Shown here one piece after another: positions 32,041 through 41,700 of a stretch of 64,000 bases of DNA. The stretch lies in NCBI RefSeq assembly GCF_025995235.1, contig NZ_BAPT01000041.1, positions 1-64,000 on the forward strand, in the 5' to 3' direction. The stretch is from Ameyamaea chiangmaiensis. Lineage in GTDB: Bacteria > Pseudomonadota > Alphaproteobacteria > Acetobacterales > Acetobacteraceae. Each line of letters starts with the position of its first letter. Position 1 is the stretch's first letter. Position numbers and translations under genes: made by a program. Under the pieces are notes generated by a model. It saw only the letters and a list, made by a program, of their open reading frames with translations. It was not told where the DNA came from and did no database searches.

Positions 32041-32053
32041 GCAGGAGAGTCCC

Positions 32054-32077
32054 AAAAAAGCGCGACGTGAGTCGCGC
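32054..32077 (-). terminator. Intrinsic terminator of rpmE
   Basis: On the minus strand the perfect stem GCGCGAC / GTCGCGC with loop TCAC is followed directly by six T. It begins about eight bases after the rpmE stop codon, a textbook Rho-independent terminator. Confidence 0.88.
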
Positions 32078-32084
32078 GCGGGAG

Positions 32085-32318
32085 TCAGCTCTTGGCGCCG
32101 CGGGCGCCAATGCCGGCGAAGCGCTTGTTGAACTTGGCCACCTGGCCCCCGGTGTCGATCATGCGCTGAACGCCGGTCCACGCCGGATGCGACTTCGGAT
32201 CGATGTCCAGACGCAGGGTCGTGCCCTCGGTGCCCATGCACGAACGGGTCACGAATTCGGTGCCGTCCGTCATGATGATCGTGACGTTGTGGTAGTCGGG
32301 GTGGATGCCGGGCTTCAT
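32085..32318 (-). CDS. rpmE: 50S ribosomal protein L31
   Basis: Large-subunit ribosomal protein of 77 aa. MKPGIHPDYHNVTIIMTDG, TEFVTRSCMG and HPAWTGVQRMIDTGGQVAKFNKRFAG are diagnostic of L31. The zinc-binding cysteines of the C+ form are absent (only one Cys remains), as in other alphaproteobacteria, so this is the zinc-independent type. The ATG at 32318 is preferred to the TTG six bases upstream. Promoter and terminator are both visible, so it is a single-gene unit. Confidence 0.96.
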   Translation of the reverse strand: MKPGIHPDYHNVTIIMTDGTEFVTRSCMGTEGTTLRLDIDPKSHPAWTGVQRMIDTGGQVAKFNKRFAGIGARGAKS

Positions 32319-32388
32319 GCGCAACTAACCTTGATTCTGCTGGGCGTCCCGATGCCGACCGGGCGCTTTTATTGCCGATAACCGGGGG

Positions 32389-32417
32389 CGTATAACGGAG
32401 TTCGCCCTGGGGATCAA
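32389..32417 (-). promoter_or_regulatory. Sigma70-like promoter of rpmE
   Basis: On the minus strand TTGATC (32412-32417) and TATACG (32389-32394) are separated by exactly 17 bases, with four of six consensus matches each. The start point would be near 32382, about 64 bases before the rpmE ATG. Confidence 0.55.
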
Positions 32418-32603
32418 CGCATTTGCCCCCAACATGGCGCGCGCGACACGCAAAAGGCGCTGTTTCGCGCAAAAACCACTGATTCCAAGGCTGCGCGTCG
32501 CCAAAGCCGCAACCGGCCGGGCTGCCGCGTGCTATATACGCTGCGGAAGGAGGCGCCTGTCCGGCGTCTCCGTTCAGAGATCAGTGTCACACGAGAGGAT
32601 TTC

Positions 32604-33071
32604 ATGGCCGAAAAAGCCCCCAAGCTTCACGCGCCCGGCTGGGTGTCGGAATTTCGCGCGTTCATCATGCGCGGCAACGTCGTCGACCTCGCCGTCGGTG
32701 TCATCATCGGCGCGGCCTTCACCGGCATCGTCAACAGCCTGGTCAAGGACGTGTTCACGCCGGCCATCGGGCTTCTGATCGGCGGCATCGATTTCACCAA
32801 TCTGTTCGTCACGCTGAAGGGCGATCACTACGCGACGCTCGCCGAGGCGCAGAAGGCCGGTGCGGTCACCCTTAACCTCGGCCTGTTCCTCAACGCCGTG
32901 ATCCAGTTCCTGATCATCGCGTTCGTGATCTTCTGGGTGGTCAAGCTTCTGACCCGCATGCATGTCCGCGATGACCAAAAGCCCGCCGCGCCGCCGGCTC
33001 CGACCAAGACCGAGGTGCTGCTAACGGAAATCCGCGACATCATGGCAACGCGCACTGAGACGCGTCCCTGA
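32604..33071 (+). CDS. mscL: Large-conductance mechanosensitive channel
   Basis: Homopentameric inner-membrane channel that opens under extreme membrane tension to release solutes on osmotic downshock. The 155 residues include the N-terminal helix EFRAFIMRGNVVDLAVGVIIGAAFTGIVNSLVKD (first membrane segment and gate), a longer periplasmic loop with LKGDHYATLAEAQKAGA, the second membrane segment LNAVIQFLIIAFVIFWVV and a cytoplasmic helix TEVLLTEIRDIM. GAGAGGA lies before the ATG at 32604. It diverges from rpmE and appears monocistronic. Confidence 0.96.
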   Translation: MAEKAPKLHAPGWVSEFRAFIMRGNVVDLAVGVIIGAAFTGIVNSLVKDVFTPAIGLLIGGIDFTNLFVTLKGDHYATLAEAQKAGAVTLNLGLFLNAVIQFLIIAFVIFWVVKLLTRMHVRDDQKPAAPPAPTKTEVLLTEIRDIMATRTETRP

Positions 33072-33159
33072 GGTTCAGGCAGGCGGAAGGGCGGGGCTTG
33101 GCATGCAATTTCCCGCCCCTATAAACCAGCCTGACGGAATACGCGGGAGGGAGGGCCTG

Positions 33160-33546
33160 ATGAGCGGACACCTGAATGATGGTCGGCGTCGCGGCACCCA
33201 ATGGCTCCTGCGTGGGGCCCTCGCGTCGCTATTCGCGCTGGGTCTGTCCGGCTGTGCGACAGCGCCAGGGATCAGGCTCGGTGAGCCTGATCAGCACACC
33301 ATCATCTACACCTATCTGATGGTGCACGGCATGGCACGTGGTTACGTGATGTCCGAGCCACTGAGTCGCGACGAACTTGCCCATCTGGTCGCGGTCGACC
33401 GCAGTGCGTTGTTGGCGGTCGCCACCGAGACCGGCACACCGTCCAGTCGCAATCTGAAAGTGGCCAGTGCGGCGGTTGTCAGGCTTCTGGATCTGGTCGG
33501 GACGTCACCGGCCGGTACGGTGACGCTAGGCGCAGGCAAGAAGTAG
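33160..33546 (+). CDS. Hypothetical lipoprotein
   Basis: Unrecognised protein of 128 aa with an N-terminal signal peptide (basic GRRRGTQW, then LLRGALASLFALGLSG) and a lipobox LSGC, predicting a lipid-anchored envelope protein. The mature part has a tyrosine-rich YTYLMVHGMARGYVMS patch and a Leu/Ala-rich helix around residues 75-115; no domain is identifiable. GGAGGG precedes the ATG at 33160 by about six bases. It lies between mscL and the convergent secF gene, with a loose inverted repeat (33550-33579) after its stop. Confidence 0.75.
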   Translation: MSGHLNDGRRRGTQWLLRGALASLFALGLSGCATAPGIRLGEPDQHTIIYTYLMVHGMARGYVMSEPLSRDELAHLVAVDRSALLAVATETGTPSSRNLKVASAAVVRLLDLVGTSPAGTVTLGAGKK

Positions 33547-33593
33547 ACATTTCGCACGCCGCGAATACGGGGTGTGCGACCCCGGCGTTTCGA

Positions 33594-34529
33594 TCAGCGA
33601 CTGGCGTCGCGTCGCAGGCGCTTTTCGCCCATCAACAGCAGAAGCGGCGCTGCGATGAAGATGGACGACGACGTTCCGACCACTATACCGAACAGCATCA
33701 CCCAGGCGAACCCGGACAGACTTGCGCCGCCAAACAGTGCCAGCGGCAGCGCGGCGAGAAACACTGTGGACGAGGTGCCGAGGGTCCGGTTCAGGGTCTC
33801 GTTGATCGACAGGTCGATCAGCTCGCGCAGGGGCATGGTCCGGTATTTGCGCAGGTTCTCGCGAACCCGGTCGTAGACCACCACCTTGTCGTTGGTCGAA
33901 TAGCCCAGAATGGTCAGGATCGCCGCGACCATCACCAGATCGAACTCGAAATGGGTAAGCACCAGAAACCCCACGGTCTTCGTAAGGTCGAGCACCAGCG
34001 TCAGCACCGCGCTGACCGCGAACTCCCACTCGAAGCGGATCCAGATATAGCCCAGGATCATCAGCAGGCTGAGGCCGAGCGCCAGCATGCCGTCGCGAAA
34101 CAGTTCGCCCGAGACCGACGCGCCGACGGCGTCGGCCCGCAGCACCTGCGCGCCTGGCTGGGCGGCCGAGACCGCGTGGCGGACATGGTCGACCAGGGCC
34201 TGCGTCCGGGCCTCGGCACCGTCGCCGGTCGGGGTGTCCAGACGGATCAGCACGTCATCGGGGCCGCCGAACGATTGCAGGCCGGCCGCCGTGACGCCCT
34301 CCTGCGCCAAGGCGGCGCGCAGCTTGCCGAAATCGGCCGGTCCCTGCGTTCTCGCTTCCACGACGATGCCGCCGCGAAAGTCCAGGCCGAGCGTCAGGCC
34401 GGGGTAGAAAAACAGGCCGATCGACGCGAGCGACAGCACGGCGGAGGTCAGAAGGCCGGCAAAGCGGCCGCGCATGAACGCGATGCGGGTGCCGGGCCGG
34501 ACGAAACGCAGAAGGGGACGATTGAACAT
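33594..34529 (-). CDS. secF: Protein translocase subunit SecF
   Basis: Inner-membrane partner of SecD that uses the proton gradient to help late stages of Sec export. The 311 residues hold six predicted membrane helices. Recognisable are the first helix and DFRGGIVVEARTQG in the periplasmic P1 region, the VGASVSGELFRDGMLAL block, RFEWEFAVSAVLTLVLDLTKT, ILTILGYSTNDKVVVYDRVREN, and the last pair INETLNRTLGTSSTVFLA / LFGIVVGTSSSIFIAAPLL. It begins 11 bases after the secD stop and is co-transcribed with it. Confidence 0.96.
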   Translation of the reverse strand: MFNRPLLRFVRPGTRIAFMRGRFAGLLTSAVLSLASIGLFFYPGLTLGLDFRGGIVVEARTQGPADFGKLRAALAQEGVTAAGLQSFGGPDDVLIRLDTPTGDGAEARTQALVDHVRHAVSAAQPGAQVLRADAVGASVSGELFRDGMLALGLSLLMILGYIWIRFEWEFAVSAVLTLVLDLTKTVGFLVLTHFEFDLVMVAAILTILGYSTNDKVVVYDRVRENLRKYRTMPLRELIDLSINETLNRTLGTSSTVFLAALPLALFGGASLSGFAWVMLFGIVVGTSSSIFIAAPLLLLMGEKRLRRDASR

Positions 34530-34540
34530 GATGTCGTGGC

Positions 34541-36100
34541 TCAGACCGGCAGTGTCGCGGGACGGGTGAGGGCATACCAGCGCACCATCAGCAGCCGTGA
34601 CAGAAGCAGCGTGGTGAACAGGGTGGTGGCGATGCCGATCGTGATGGTCAGGGCGAAGCCGCGCACCGGGCCGGTGCCGAACACGAACAGCATCACGTGT
34701 GCCAGAAGCGCGGTGGCGTTGCTGTCCACGATGGTCGACGTCGCGCGCTCGAAGCCCGCCTGAAGGGCGGCGAGCGCCGTCCGGCCTCGAGCGACTTCCT
34801 CGCGGATACGCTCATTGATCAGGATATTCGCGTCCACGGCCATGCCGAGGGTCAACAGAAGGCCAGCCATGCCCGGCAGCGTCAGGGTCGCCTCGAACAG
34901 CGACAGGATCGCCATCATCAGGACCAGGTTCGCCAGCAGCGCGACGTTGGCGTACCAGCCGAAGCGGCCATAAAACAGCGCCATGAACACGATCACCAGC
35001 ACGAACCCGACGCCCAGGCTCATGGCCCCGGCGCGGATCGAGTCCGCGCCAAGCGAGGGACCGATCGACCGCTGCTCGATGACCGAGAGCGGGACGGGCA
35101 GGGCACCCGCGCGCAGCAGCAGGGCCAGGTCGGTGGCCTTCTGCGCGGTGAAGTTGCCCGTGATCTGACCGTTGCCCGCGGTGATGGGCGTCTGGATGAC
35201 AGGTGCCTCGATAACTTTGTTGTCGAGCACGATGGCGAAGCGGTGGCCGACATTGGCGCGCGTGACGGCCGCAAAGGCGGCTGCGCCGACGCGGTTGAAC
35301 GTGAAGTTGACCGCCCACTGGCCGTTCTGCTGGTCGATCATCGCCCCGGCATTGGTCAGGTCGGCGCCATCGACCTCCACGTGATCGCGGATCGGCAGGG
35401 TCTGGTTCGACCCGTCGGTGGTCGGCATCAGCGTCACGCCGGGCGCCGCCACACTGGCGCCAGTCGCGGATTCGTCGAGCAGGTGAAACGTCATGCGGGC
35501 CGTCGTGCCCAACAGCGCCTTGATGCGCTCGGGGTCGGAAATGCCGGGCAGTTGCACGACGATCCGGTCATTGCCTTGCCGCGTGATTTCCGGGTCGATC
35601 GCCCCGGTCGCATCGATGCGACGGCGGACGATCTCGATCGACTGGGTAACGGCTTCGCGGGCGCGGACCTGCAGGGCTGCCTCCGACAGGGTCAGGGCAA
35701 GCCGGCCGTCGGGCAGGCTGGAGGCGGCGAATTCGTCGGGCACGCTGGCCGGGATCGCGCCAAGGGTCTGCAGGGCGCGATCGTGCTCGGACACATCGCG
35801 CGGATACAGCGTCACGCGACGGGCGGTGTCGTCGAGGACGATGTCGCGGTAGCCGAGGTTGTCATGCAAAAGCGCCTGCCGGGCCTGATCGGACAGCGAC
35901 TGCAACCGGTCGTGCTCGAGCGCCTGAAGGTCGACCTGCATCAGCAGATAGGACCCGCCCCGCAGGTCGAGACCAAGATGGATCTGCCGCCATGGCAGAT
36001 GGGCGGCGGGCGCGCGCATCACGTTGGGAAGGCACAGGACGAGCCCGAGCAGGCAGACCCCCAACACGGACAGCATCCGAAGCCGGCTGTAATACATCAT
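34541..36100 (-). CDS. secD: Protein translocase subunit SecD
   Basis: Inner-membrane protein with a large periplasmic domain, acting with SecF after SecYEG/SecA. The 519-residue form has the first helix (MLSVLGVCLLGLVLCLP), LGLDLRGGSYLLMQVD, the periplasmic P1 domain with IVVQLPGISDPERIKALLGTTARMTFHLL, GNGQITGNF, then RAGALPVPLSVIEQRSIGPSLGADSI and the C-terminal membrane bundle with AGLLLTLGMAVDANILINERIREE and SNATALLAHVMLFVFGTGPVRGFALT. The ATG at 36100 is chosen because the open frame beyond lacks a membrane or SecD match. secF follows by 11 bases. Confidence 0.96.
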   Translation of the reverse strand: MMYYSRLRMLSVLGVCLLGLVLCLPNVMRAPAAHLPWRQIHLGLDLRGGSYLLMQVDLQALEHDRLQSLSDQARQALLHDNLGYRDIVLDDTARRVTLYPRDVSEHDRALQTLGAIPASVPDEFAASSLPDGRLALTLSEAALQVRAREAVTQSIEIVRRRIDATGAIDPEITRQGNDRIVVQLPGISDPERIKALLGTTARMTFHLLDESATGASVAAPGVTLMPTTDGSNQTLPIRDHVEVDGADLTNAGAMIDQQNGQWAVNFTFNRVGAAAFAAVTRANVGHRFAIVLDNKVIEAPVIQTPITAGNGQITGNFTAQKATDLALLLRAGALPVPLSVIEQRSIGPSLGADSIRAGAMSLGVGFVLVIVFMALFYGRFGWYANVALLANLVLMMAILSLFEATLTLPGMAGLLLTLGMAVDANILINERIREEVARGRTALAALQAGFERATSTIVDSNATALLAHVMLFVFGTGPVRGFALTITIGIATTLFTTLLLSRLLMVRWYALTRPATLPV

Positions 36101-36262
36101 GGCGAAGAAAGACGCTCCCTGCGGCCGGCACGGTCGATCCGCGCGCGTGGTCCATAGCCCTCGACGCCAAGGGCAGGCCGGGAACATGCCGACAGCGCGG
36201 GCGCGATGCAACAGGCTGCGCGCACCGCGTGGCGTCGGGCACGCGGAAAAACCGCCCGCGGG

Positions 36263-38461
36263 TCAGCCTGATGCGAGTGTCCGCGTCGAATCAGCGCGTC
36301 CGAACAGCGTCAGCAGAACCCGCAGAGCGGGCCCGCGCCGACCGGTCAGCGCCGGATCGGCACGCAGGATGCGTTGGGTGTCCTGCCATGCCAGAGGCAA
36401 CAGCGTGTCCAGCAGGCCGTTGCGGGCGAGGCGAAAGTCCGGCAGGCCGGACTGCTTGCGCCCGGCCGCGTCCCCGCCGCCACGCAGGCGAAAATCTTCG
36501 TCGGCGATCAGGAACCCGTCCTCGGTCTCGCGCAGGAGCGACAGCCGGGCGCGGGCCGTCTGGCCGGGGCCGTCCTCGTGCAGCAAAAGGCAGTAGGATT
36601 CGTCTGCCCCACGCCCCACCCGGCCACGCAACTGGTGGAGTTGAGCCAGGCCGAACCGCTCGGCATGTTCGATCACCATAATCGTGGCGCGGGGGATATC
36701 GACGCCCACTTCAATGACCGTTGTCGCCACGAGCAGGCGGGTGCGCCCGTCGGCGAAGTCAGCGATCGCGCTTTCACGAATCGCGATGTCCTGTTGTCCG
36801 TGGGCCAGACCGACGCGTTCGGCACCGAAGCGGGCGACGAGGCCCGCATGCCGGTCCACGGCCGCCGAAATGTCCAGGGCCTCGCTTTCGGACACAAGGG
36901 GACAGACCCAGAACACCTGTGCTCCGGCGGACAGCATCCGGGCGATGCCGTCCAGCAGGTCGGGCATCGTGCCCAGAGGGTGAAGCGAGGTGCGCACTGG
37001 CTTGCGCCCCGGCGGCTTCTCGTCGAGCCGGCTGACCTGCATCTCGCCCCACTGCGTCAGTTGCAGGGTGCGCGGGATCGGGGTCGCCGTCATCACCAGA
37101 AGATCGGCGTGTTCCCCTTTTTCGCCCAGCATCAGCCGCTGCTCCACGCCGAAACGGTGCTGCTCGTCGATCACGACGAGCGCCAGGTTCGCGAAGGTGA
37201 CACCTTTCTGGAACAGGGCGTGCGTGCCCACGATCAGCTTCGCGTCCCCCGAGGCGATACGGGCGAGCGTCTCCCGCCGCGCGCGGCCCTTGACCGCGCC
37301 ACTGAGAAACGCGACCGGCACCGGGGCAAGCCGTTCGAAACCCGCCAGATGCTGCCGTGCCAGGATCTCCGTGGGCGCCATGATCGCGGCCTGAAACCCG
37401 GCCTCGACCGCGCGCAGCATGGTCAACAGGGCAACGATGGTCTTTCCGGCGCCCACGTCGCCCTGCAACAGCCGGACCATGCGGTGCGGGGCGGCCAGAT
37501 CGGCGTCGATTTCCCGCAGGGCCCGCGTCTGCGCGCCGGTCAGGCTGTGGCCGAATCGCGCCAGAGCCTCGCGCCGCAAGGCGCCGTCGCCTGTCAGCGC
37601 GCGACCGGGCCGTTCGCGCAGCCGCCCGCGTGCCAGACCGAGGGCAAGCTGGCTCGCCAGCAGTTCGTCGCAGGCCAGACGTCCCCGCGCACGGTCCAGA
37701 ACCGGGCCGGCCGCGCCGCCGTCGAGCAGGGCCGGATCGTCGGACGGCCGATGCAACTGCCGCAATGCCTGGCCGAAGCCGGGCCATTGGTGGCGGTCGA
37801 GAACGCTTGGGTCGTGCCACTCCGGCAGCGGCGGAACCAGATCCAGCGCGCGTTTGAAAGCGGGCCGGAGCTGGCTGGCGAACAGGCCTGCCGTCAGCGG
37901 CCAGACCGGGTCGAGTGCGGGTATTTCGTCTGCGCGGGACGCGGGCAGAATGTAATCCGGATGGGCGAAGGTCAGGACGTTGTTGAACAACGTCGCCTGC
38001 CCGGACAGGGCGATCTCGGCCCCCTCGCGCACGATGCGGTCCAGCCAGCGGTTGAAGAACACCAGCTCGGCCTCGCCGGTGTCGTCGGCGATCACCACGC
38101 GCCATGGCTGCCGCGTCCGCGCGGGCGCGGTCACGCGACGCACGCGGGCCACCACGGTCGCCACCCCGCCCGGCACGACGCGGGCCAGTGCGGGACGCGC
38201 GCGACGGTCGATCATGGAGTCGGGCAGATGGAACAGAAGGTCGATCACCCGTCCGCCGCCGCAGGCACGCGCCATCAGTCGTTCGGCGGCGGGTTTGACG
38301 CCCAGCGCGGCGATCGGTGCGAACAGCGGCGCGAGACCGGACTCCGGGTCGGCGGGAAGGGAAGACGGCAAGGGGGCGTGTCGCGTGGCTCGGGTGTGTT
38401 GATCGGGGGCGTTTGCGGGCTGACAGAGGAGCGTGGCGGAGCTATAGGCTACTGCCGTCAT
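36263..38461 (-). CDS. recG: ATP-dependent DNA helicase RecG
   Basis: Branch-migrating helicase that regresses stalled replication forks and processes Holliday junctions. An OB-fold wedge domain (residues about 70-200) precedes the SF2 motor with LLQGDVGAGKTIVAL (Walker A), MAPTEILARQH, VIDEQHRFGV (DEQH box), TATPIPRTL, HGQ and the C-terminal QLRGRVGRG motif VI. The start is uncertain: the ATG at 38461 gives 732 aa but its codon overlaps the sdhE ATG on the other strand, whereas a TTG at 38371 would give a 702-residue protein that begins where RecG proteins usually do. No clear ribosome site precedes either. Confidence 0.94.
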   Translation of the reverse strand: MTAVAYSSATLLCQPANAPDQHTRATRHAPLPSSLPADPESGLAPLFAPIAALGVKPAAERLMARACGGGRVIDLLFHLPDSMIDRRARPALARVVPGGVATVVARVRRVTAPARTRQPWRVVIADDTGEAELVFFNRWLDRIVREGAEIALSGQATLFNNVLTFAHPDYILPASRADEIPALDPVWPLTAGLFASQLRPAFKRALDLVPPLPEWHDPSVLDRHQWPGFGQALRQLHRPSDDPALLDGGAAGPVLDRARGRLACDELLASQLALGLARGRLRERPGRALTGDGALRREALARFGHSLTGAQTRALREIDADLAAPHRMVRLLQGDVGAGKTIVALLTMLRAVEAGFQAAIMAPTEILARQHLAGFERLAPVPVAFLSGAVKGRARRETLARIASGDAKLIVGTHALFQKGVTFANLALVVIDEQHRFGVEQRLMLGEKGEHADLLVMTATPIPRTLQLTQWGEMQVSRLDEKPPGRKPVRTSLHPLGTMPDLLDGIARMLSAGAQVFWVCPLVSESEALDISAAVDRHAGLVARFGAERVGLAHGQQDIAIRESAIADFADGRTRLLVATTVIEVGVDIPRATIMVIEHAERFGLAQLHQLRGRVGRGADESYCLLLHEDGPGQTARARLSLLRETEDGFLIADEDFRLRGGGDAAGRKQSGLPDFRLARNGLLDTLLPLAWQDTQRILRADPALTGRRGPALRVLLTLFGRADSTRTLASG
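38420..38448 (+). promoter_or_regulatory. Sigma70-like promoter of sdhE-mfd
   Basis: CTGACA (38420-38425; five of six to TTGACA) and TATAGG (38443-38448; four of six to TATAAT) are exactly 17 bases apart. A start seven or eight bases later lies near 38455, about five bases before the sdhE ATG, so the mRNA would be almost leaderless, in line with the lack of a ribosome-binding site. Confidence 0.6.
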
Positions 38462-38792
38462 GCCGCACAATGAAACCCCGCAGGCCGCGTCGGCCGAAGC
38501 CCTCGACTCCCGCCGTCGCCGGATCCTTTATCGTGCCAATCATCGCGGCACGCACGAGACCGATATCCTGATCGGCGGCTTCGTGGCGCCGCGTCTGGCG
38601 ACGATGAGCGATGCCGAGCTCGATGCGCTGGAGGCGGTGATGGATCTGCCCGACGCCGATCTGGCCGACTGGCTGACCGGACGCATGCCGGTGCCCCCGG
38701 ACAAGGACAGTGCGATGTTGCGGGCCATTCTGGCCGACGCAAACGACCCGGTCCGGCAGGCGCGTATCCGCGATCCGCGCGACGAGGCGTAA
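38460..38792 (+). CDS. sdhE: Succinate dehydrogenase assembly factor (SdhE, FAD assembly factor)
   Basis: Small helical protein (110 aa, DUF339) needed for covalent FAD attachment to the succinate dehydrogenase flavoprotein. The conserved RRRRILYRANHRGTHETD block holds the RGxxE motif, followed by DILIGGF, the L-x-x-L-E helix (DAELDALEAVMDLPDADL) and DWLTGR. It lies two bases before mfd, a gene order recG / sdhE-mfd common in alphaproteobacteria. No Shine-Dalgarno sequence is visible, and a well-spaced promoter ends 11 bases upstream. The first 17 residues are a polar extension. Confidence 0.92.
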   Translation: MPHNETPQAASAEALDSRRRRILYRANHRGTHETDILIGGFVAPRLATMSDAELDALEAVMDLPDADLADWLTGRMPVPPDKDSAMLRAILADANDPVRQARIRDPRDEA

Positions 38793-38794
38793 CC

Positions 38795-41700
38795 ATGGCC
38801 GACGCGACCGCACCCGCGACCATCTGGGGCGCGCCGGACGGGTTTGACGCCCGTCTTCTGGTCCGCCGACTGGGCGAACACGACGGTCCGCTGCTTCATA
38901 TCGCGCGCGACGATGCGACACTGGCGCGGCTGGCTGATCTGATCGCGTGGTTCGCGCCCGAGGTCGACGTCGTCCGCTTTCCGGCCTGGGACTGCCTGCC
39001 GTACGATCGCGTCTCGCCAAATCCGTCACTGGTGGCCGAGCGCGTCGCGGCCCTGACCCGCCTGCTGGAGCCCGCGCCGCGCACCGGCCGGATCGTCCTG
39101 ACGACGGTGTCCGCCCTGACGCAGCGCGTGCCGCCGCGCAAGGCGCTGGAGGGGCAGTCGCTGACCGTCCGCACGGGCGAGAGCCTCGATCAGGCATTCC
39201 TGATCGAACTGCTGATCGCCAACGGCTACACGCGCACCGACACGGTCATGGAACCGGGTGAGTTCGCAACGCGCGGCGGGATCTTCGACCTCTATCCAGC
39301 GGGCGAGGTCGAGCCGGTGCGCCTCGACCTGTTCGGCGACGAGGTGGACAACATCCGTCGTTTCGACCCGATCACCCAGCGTTCGACGAAAAAAATCGGC
39401 GCGATGGTGTTGCGGCCGGTTGCGGAATTTTCGCTCGACCCGGCGTCGGTGACCCGGTTCCGGGAGGGCTGGCGCGACGCGTTTGGCCCCGCCGCCACGT
39501 CGGATCCGCTGTATGAGCACGTGTCCGACGGTCGCCGCTTTGCCGGGATGGAACACTGGATCAGCCTGTTCCACGAGCGGATGGACACGCTGTTCGACTA
39601 TCTTGGCCCTGTGTCGGTCAGCATGGACTACCAGGTTCCCGAAATGCTGACCGCGCGGCTGGAGATGATCGCCGATCATTTCGAGGCCCGGAAGATGCCA
39701 TCGCGCGAGGGGGAGGTGCCGTATCGGCCGTTGCCGCCCCACAGGCTGTATCTCGAACGGTCGGAGTGGTCAGCGGCCTTGGCCAAGGGACCGTGTTTCG
39801 CGCTCAGCCCGTTCGCCAGACCCGACGGTGCGCCCGGGATCGATGCCGGTGGACGACCGGGGATCCTGTTCGCGCGTGCGCAAGATGGCGGCAGCCGCGA
39901 GGCCGTCTTCCCTGCACTGGCCGATCAGGCACGAAAATGGGCGGAGTCCGGTCGGCGTACGTATGTCTCGGCGTGGACCCGTGGCGCGCGTGAACGCATT
40001 GCCCATCTTCTGGCCGAACACGGCATTTCGGCCGTGACGCATGACGGCTGGCCGCAGGCCGCGGGGATGGAGCCGGGCCCGATCGGGCTGGTCACGCTGG
40101 GGCTGGAGCGCGGATTCACGGCCGATAACGTCGCCTTTGTGTCCGAACAGGACCTTCTGGGCGAGCGCATCGCCCGTCCGCCCCGCAAGCGCAAGCGTGC
40201 CGACCAGTTCATCGCCGAGGCGTCCGAGATCGCCGAGGGCGATCTGGTCGTCCATCAGGACTATGGCATCGGACGCTACGACGGTCTTGAAACCGTCAGC
40301 GTCGGTGCCGCACCGCACGACTGTCTGCGCCTGATGTACGACGGCGAACAGAAGCTGTTTTTGCCCGTCGAGAACATCGAGCTTCTGAGCCGCTTCGGTA
40401 CCGATCAGGCGGGCGTCGCGCTGGACAAGCTCGGCGGCACGTCATGGCAGAGCCGCAAGGCCAAGATGAAGTCCCGCATCCGCGAGATGGCGGGCGAACT
40501 GATCCGCACGGCCGCCGCGCGTGCCCTTAAGGAAGCGCCCGTCATGGCGCCGGCCGAAGGCGTGTGGGACGAATTCTGCGCCCGCTTTCCGTTTATCGAA
40601 ACGGACGACCAGTCGCGCGCCATTGCCGATGTGCTGGAGGACATGGCCTCCGGCCGTCCGATGGATCGGCTGGTGTGCGGCGATGTCGGATTCGGCAAGA
40701 CGGAAGTTGCGCTGCGTGCGGCGTTCGTCGCCGCGATGTCGGGGCAGCAGGTGGCTGTGGTCGTGCCGACGACGCTGCTCTCGCGCCAGCATTTCCGCAC
40801 CTTCTCGGCACGGTTCGAGGGGCTGCCGGTCAACGTGGTCCAGATTTCGCGCATGGTGACGGCCAAGGAGGCAACCCAGGCGCGCCGCGATTTGAAGGAG
40901 GGGCGGGCGAATATCGTCGTCGGCACCCATGCCCTCCTGGCCAAGGGGGTGGAGTTCGCCGATCTGGGCCTCGTGATCGTGGACGAGGAGCAGCATTTCG
41001 GTGTCGGACACAAGGAGAAGCTGAAGGCACTCCAGGAGGACGTCCACGTCCTGACCCTGTCGGCGACGCCGCTGCCGCGCACGCTCCAGCTCTCGCTGAG
41101 CGGTGTGCGCGAAATGAGCCTGATCGCAACACCTCCGACCGATCGTCTGGCGGTCCGCACCTTCATCATGCCGTTCGACAGCGTGGTGATCCGCGAGGCG
41201 ATTCAGCGCGAACGTTTTCGTGGCGGCCAGATTTTCTGCGTCGTGCCGCGTATCGAGGACCTCGATCGCATGGCCGAACGGCTGCGCGATATCGTGCCCG
41301 ACGCCCGCACCGTGCAGGCGCACGGGCGGCTGACGCCCGCCGAACTCGAACGCGTGATGACGGAGTTCTCGGACGGAAAATACGACATTCTGCTGTCGAC
41401 CAATATCGTCGAGAGCGGGTTGGACATGCCGGCGGTCAATACGCTGATCATTCACAGGGCGGACATGTTCGGTCTAGGGCAGCTCTACCAGTTGCGCGGT
41501 CGCGTCGGGCGCGGGAAGCAGCGTGGCTACGCCTATCTGACGTGGCCGCAGACCCACCGCCTGTCGCCGGCGTCCGAAAAGCGGCTCGAGATCATGCAGA
41601 CGCTCGATACGCTGGGTGCGGGCTTTACCCTGGCCTCGCACGATCTGGATCTGCGCGGTGCTGGTAACTTGCTGGGGGATGAGCAGTCCGGGCATATCCG

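Noticed and set aside
33550..33579. Inverted repeat between the small lipoprotein gene and secF
   Set aside because: Arms TCGCACGCC/GGTGTGCGA pair with one G-U and a bulge, but neither strand has a T-run, so a terminator is not supported.
34697..36157. A 486-codon plus-strand frame opposite secD
   Set aside because: A His/Gln/Arg-rich antisense shadow typical of GC-rich coding DNA; SecD on the minus strand is certain.
36374..38473. A 699-codon plus-strand frame opposite recG
   Set aside because: Antisense shadow without domains; RecG motifs are complete on the other strand.
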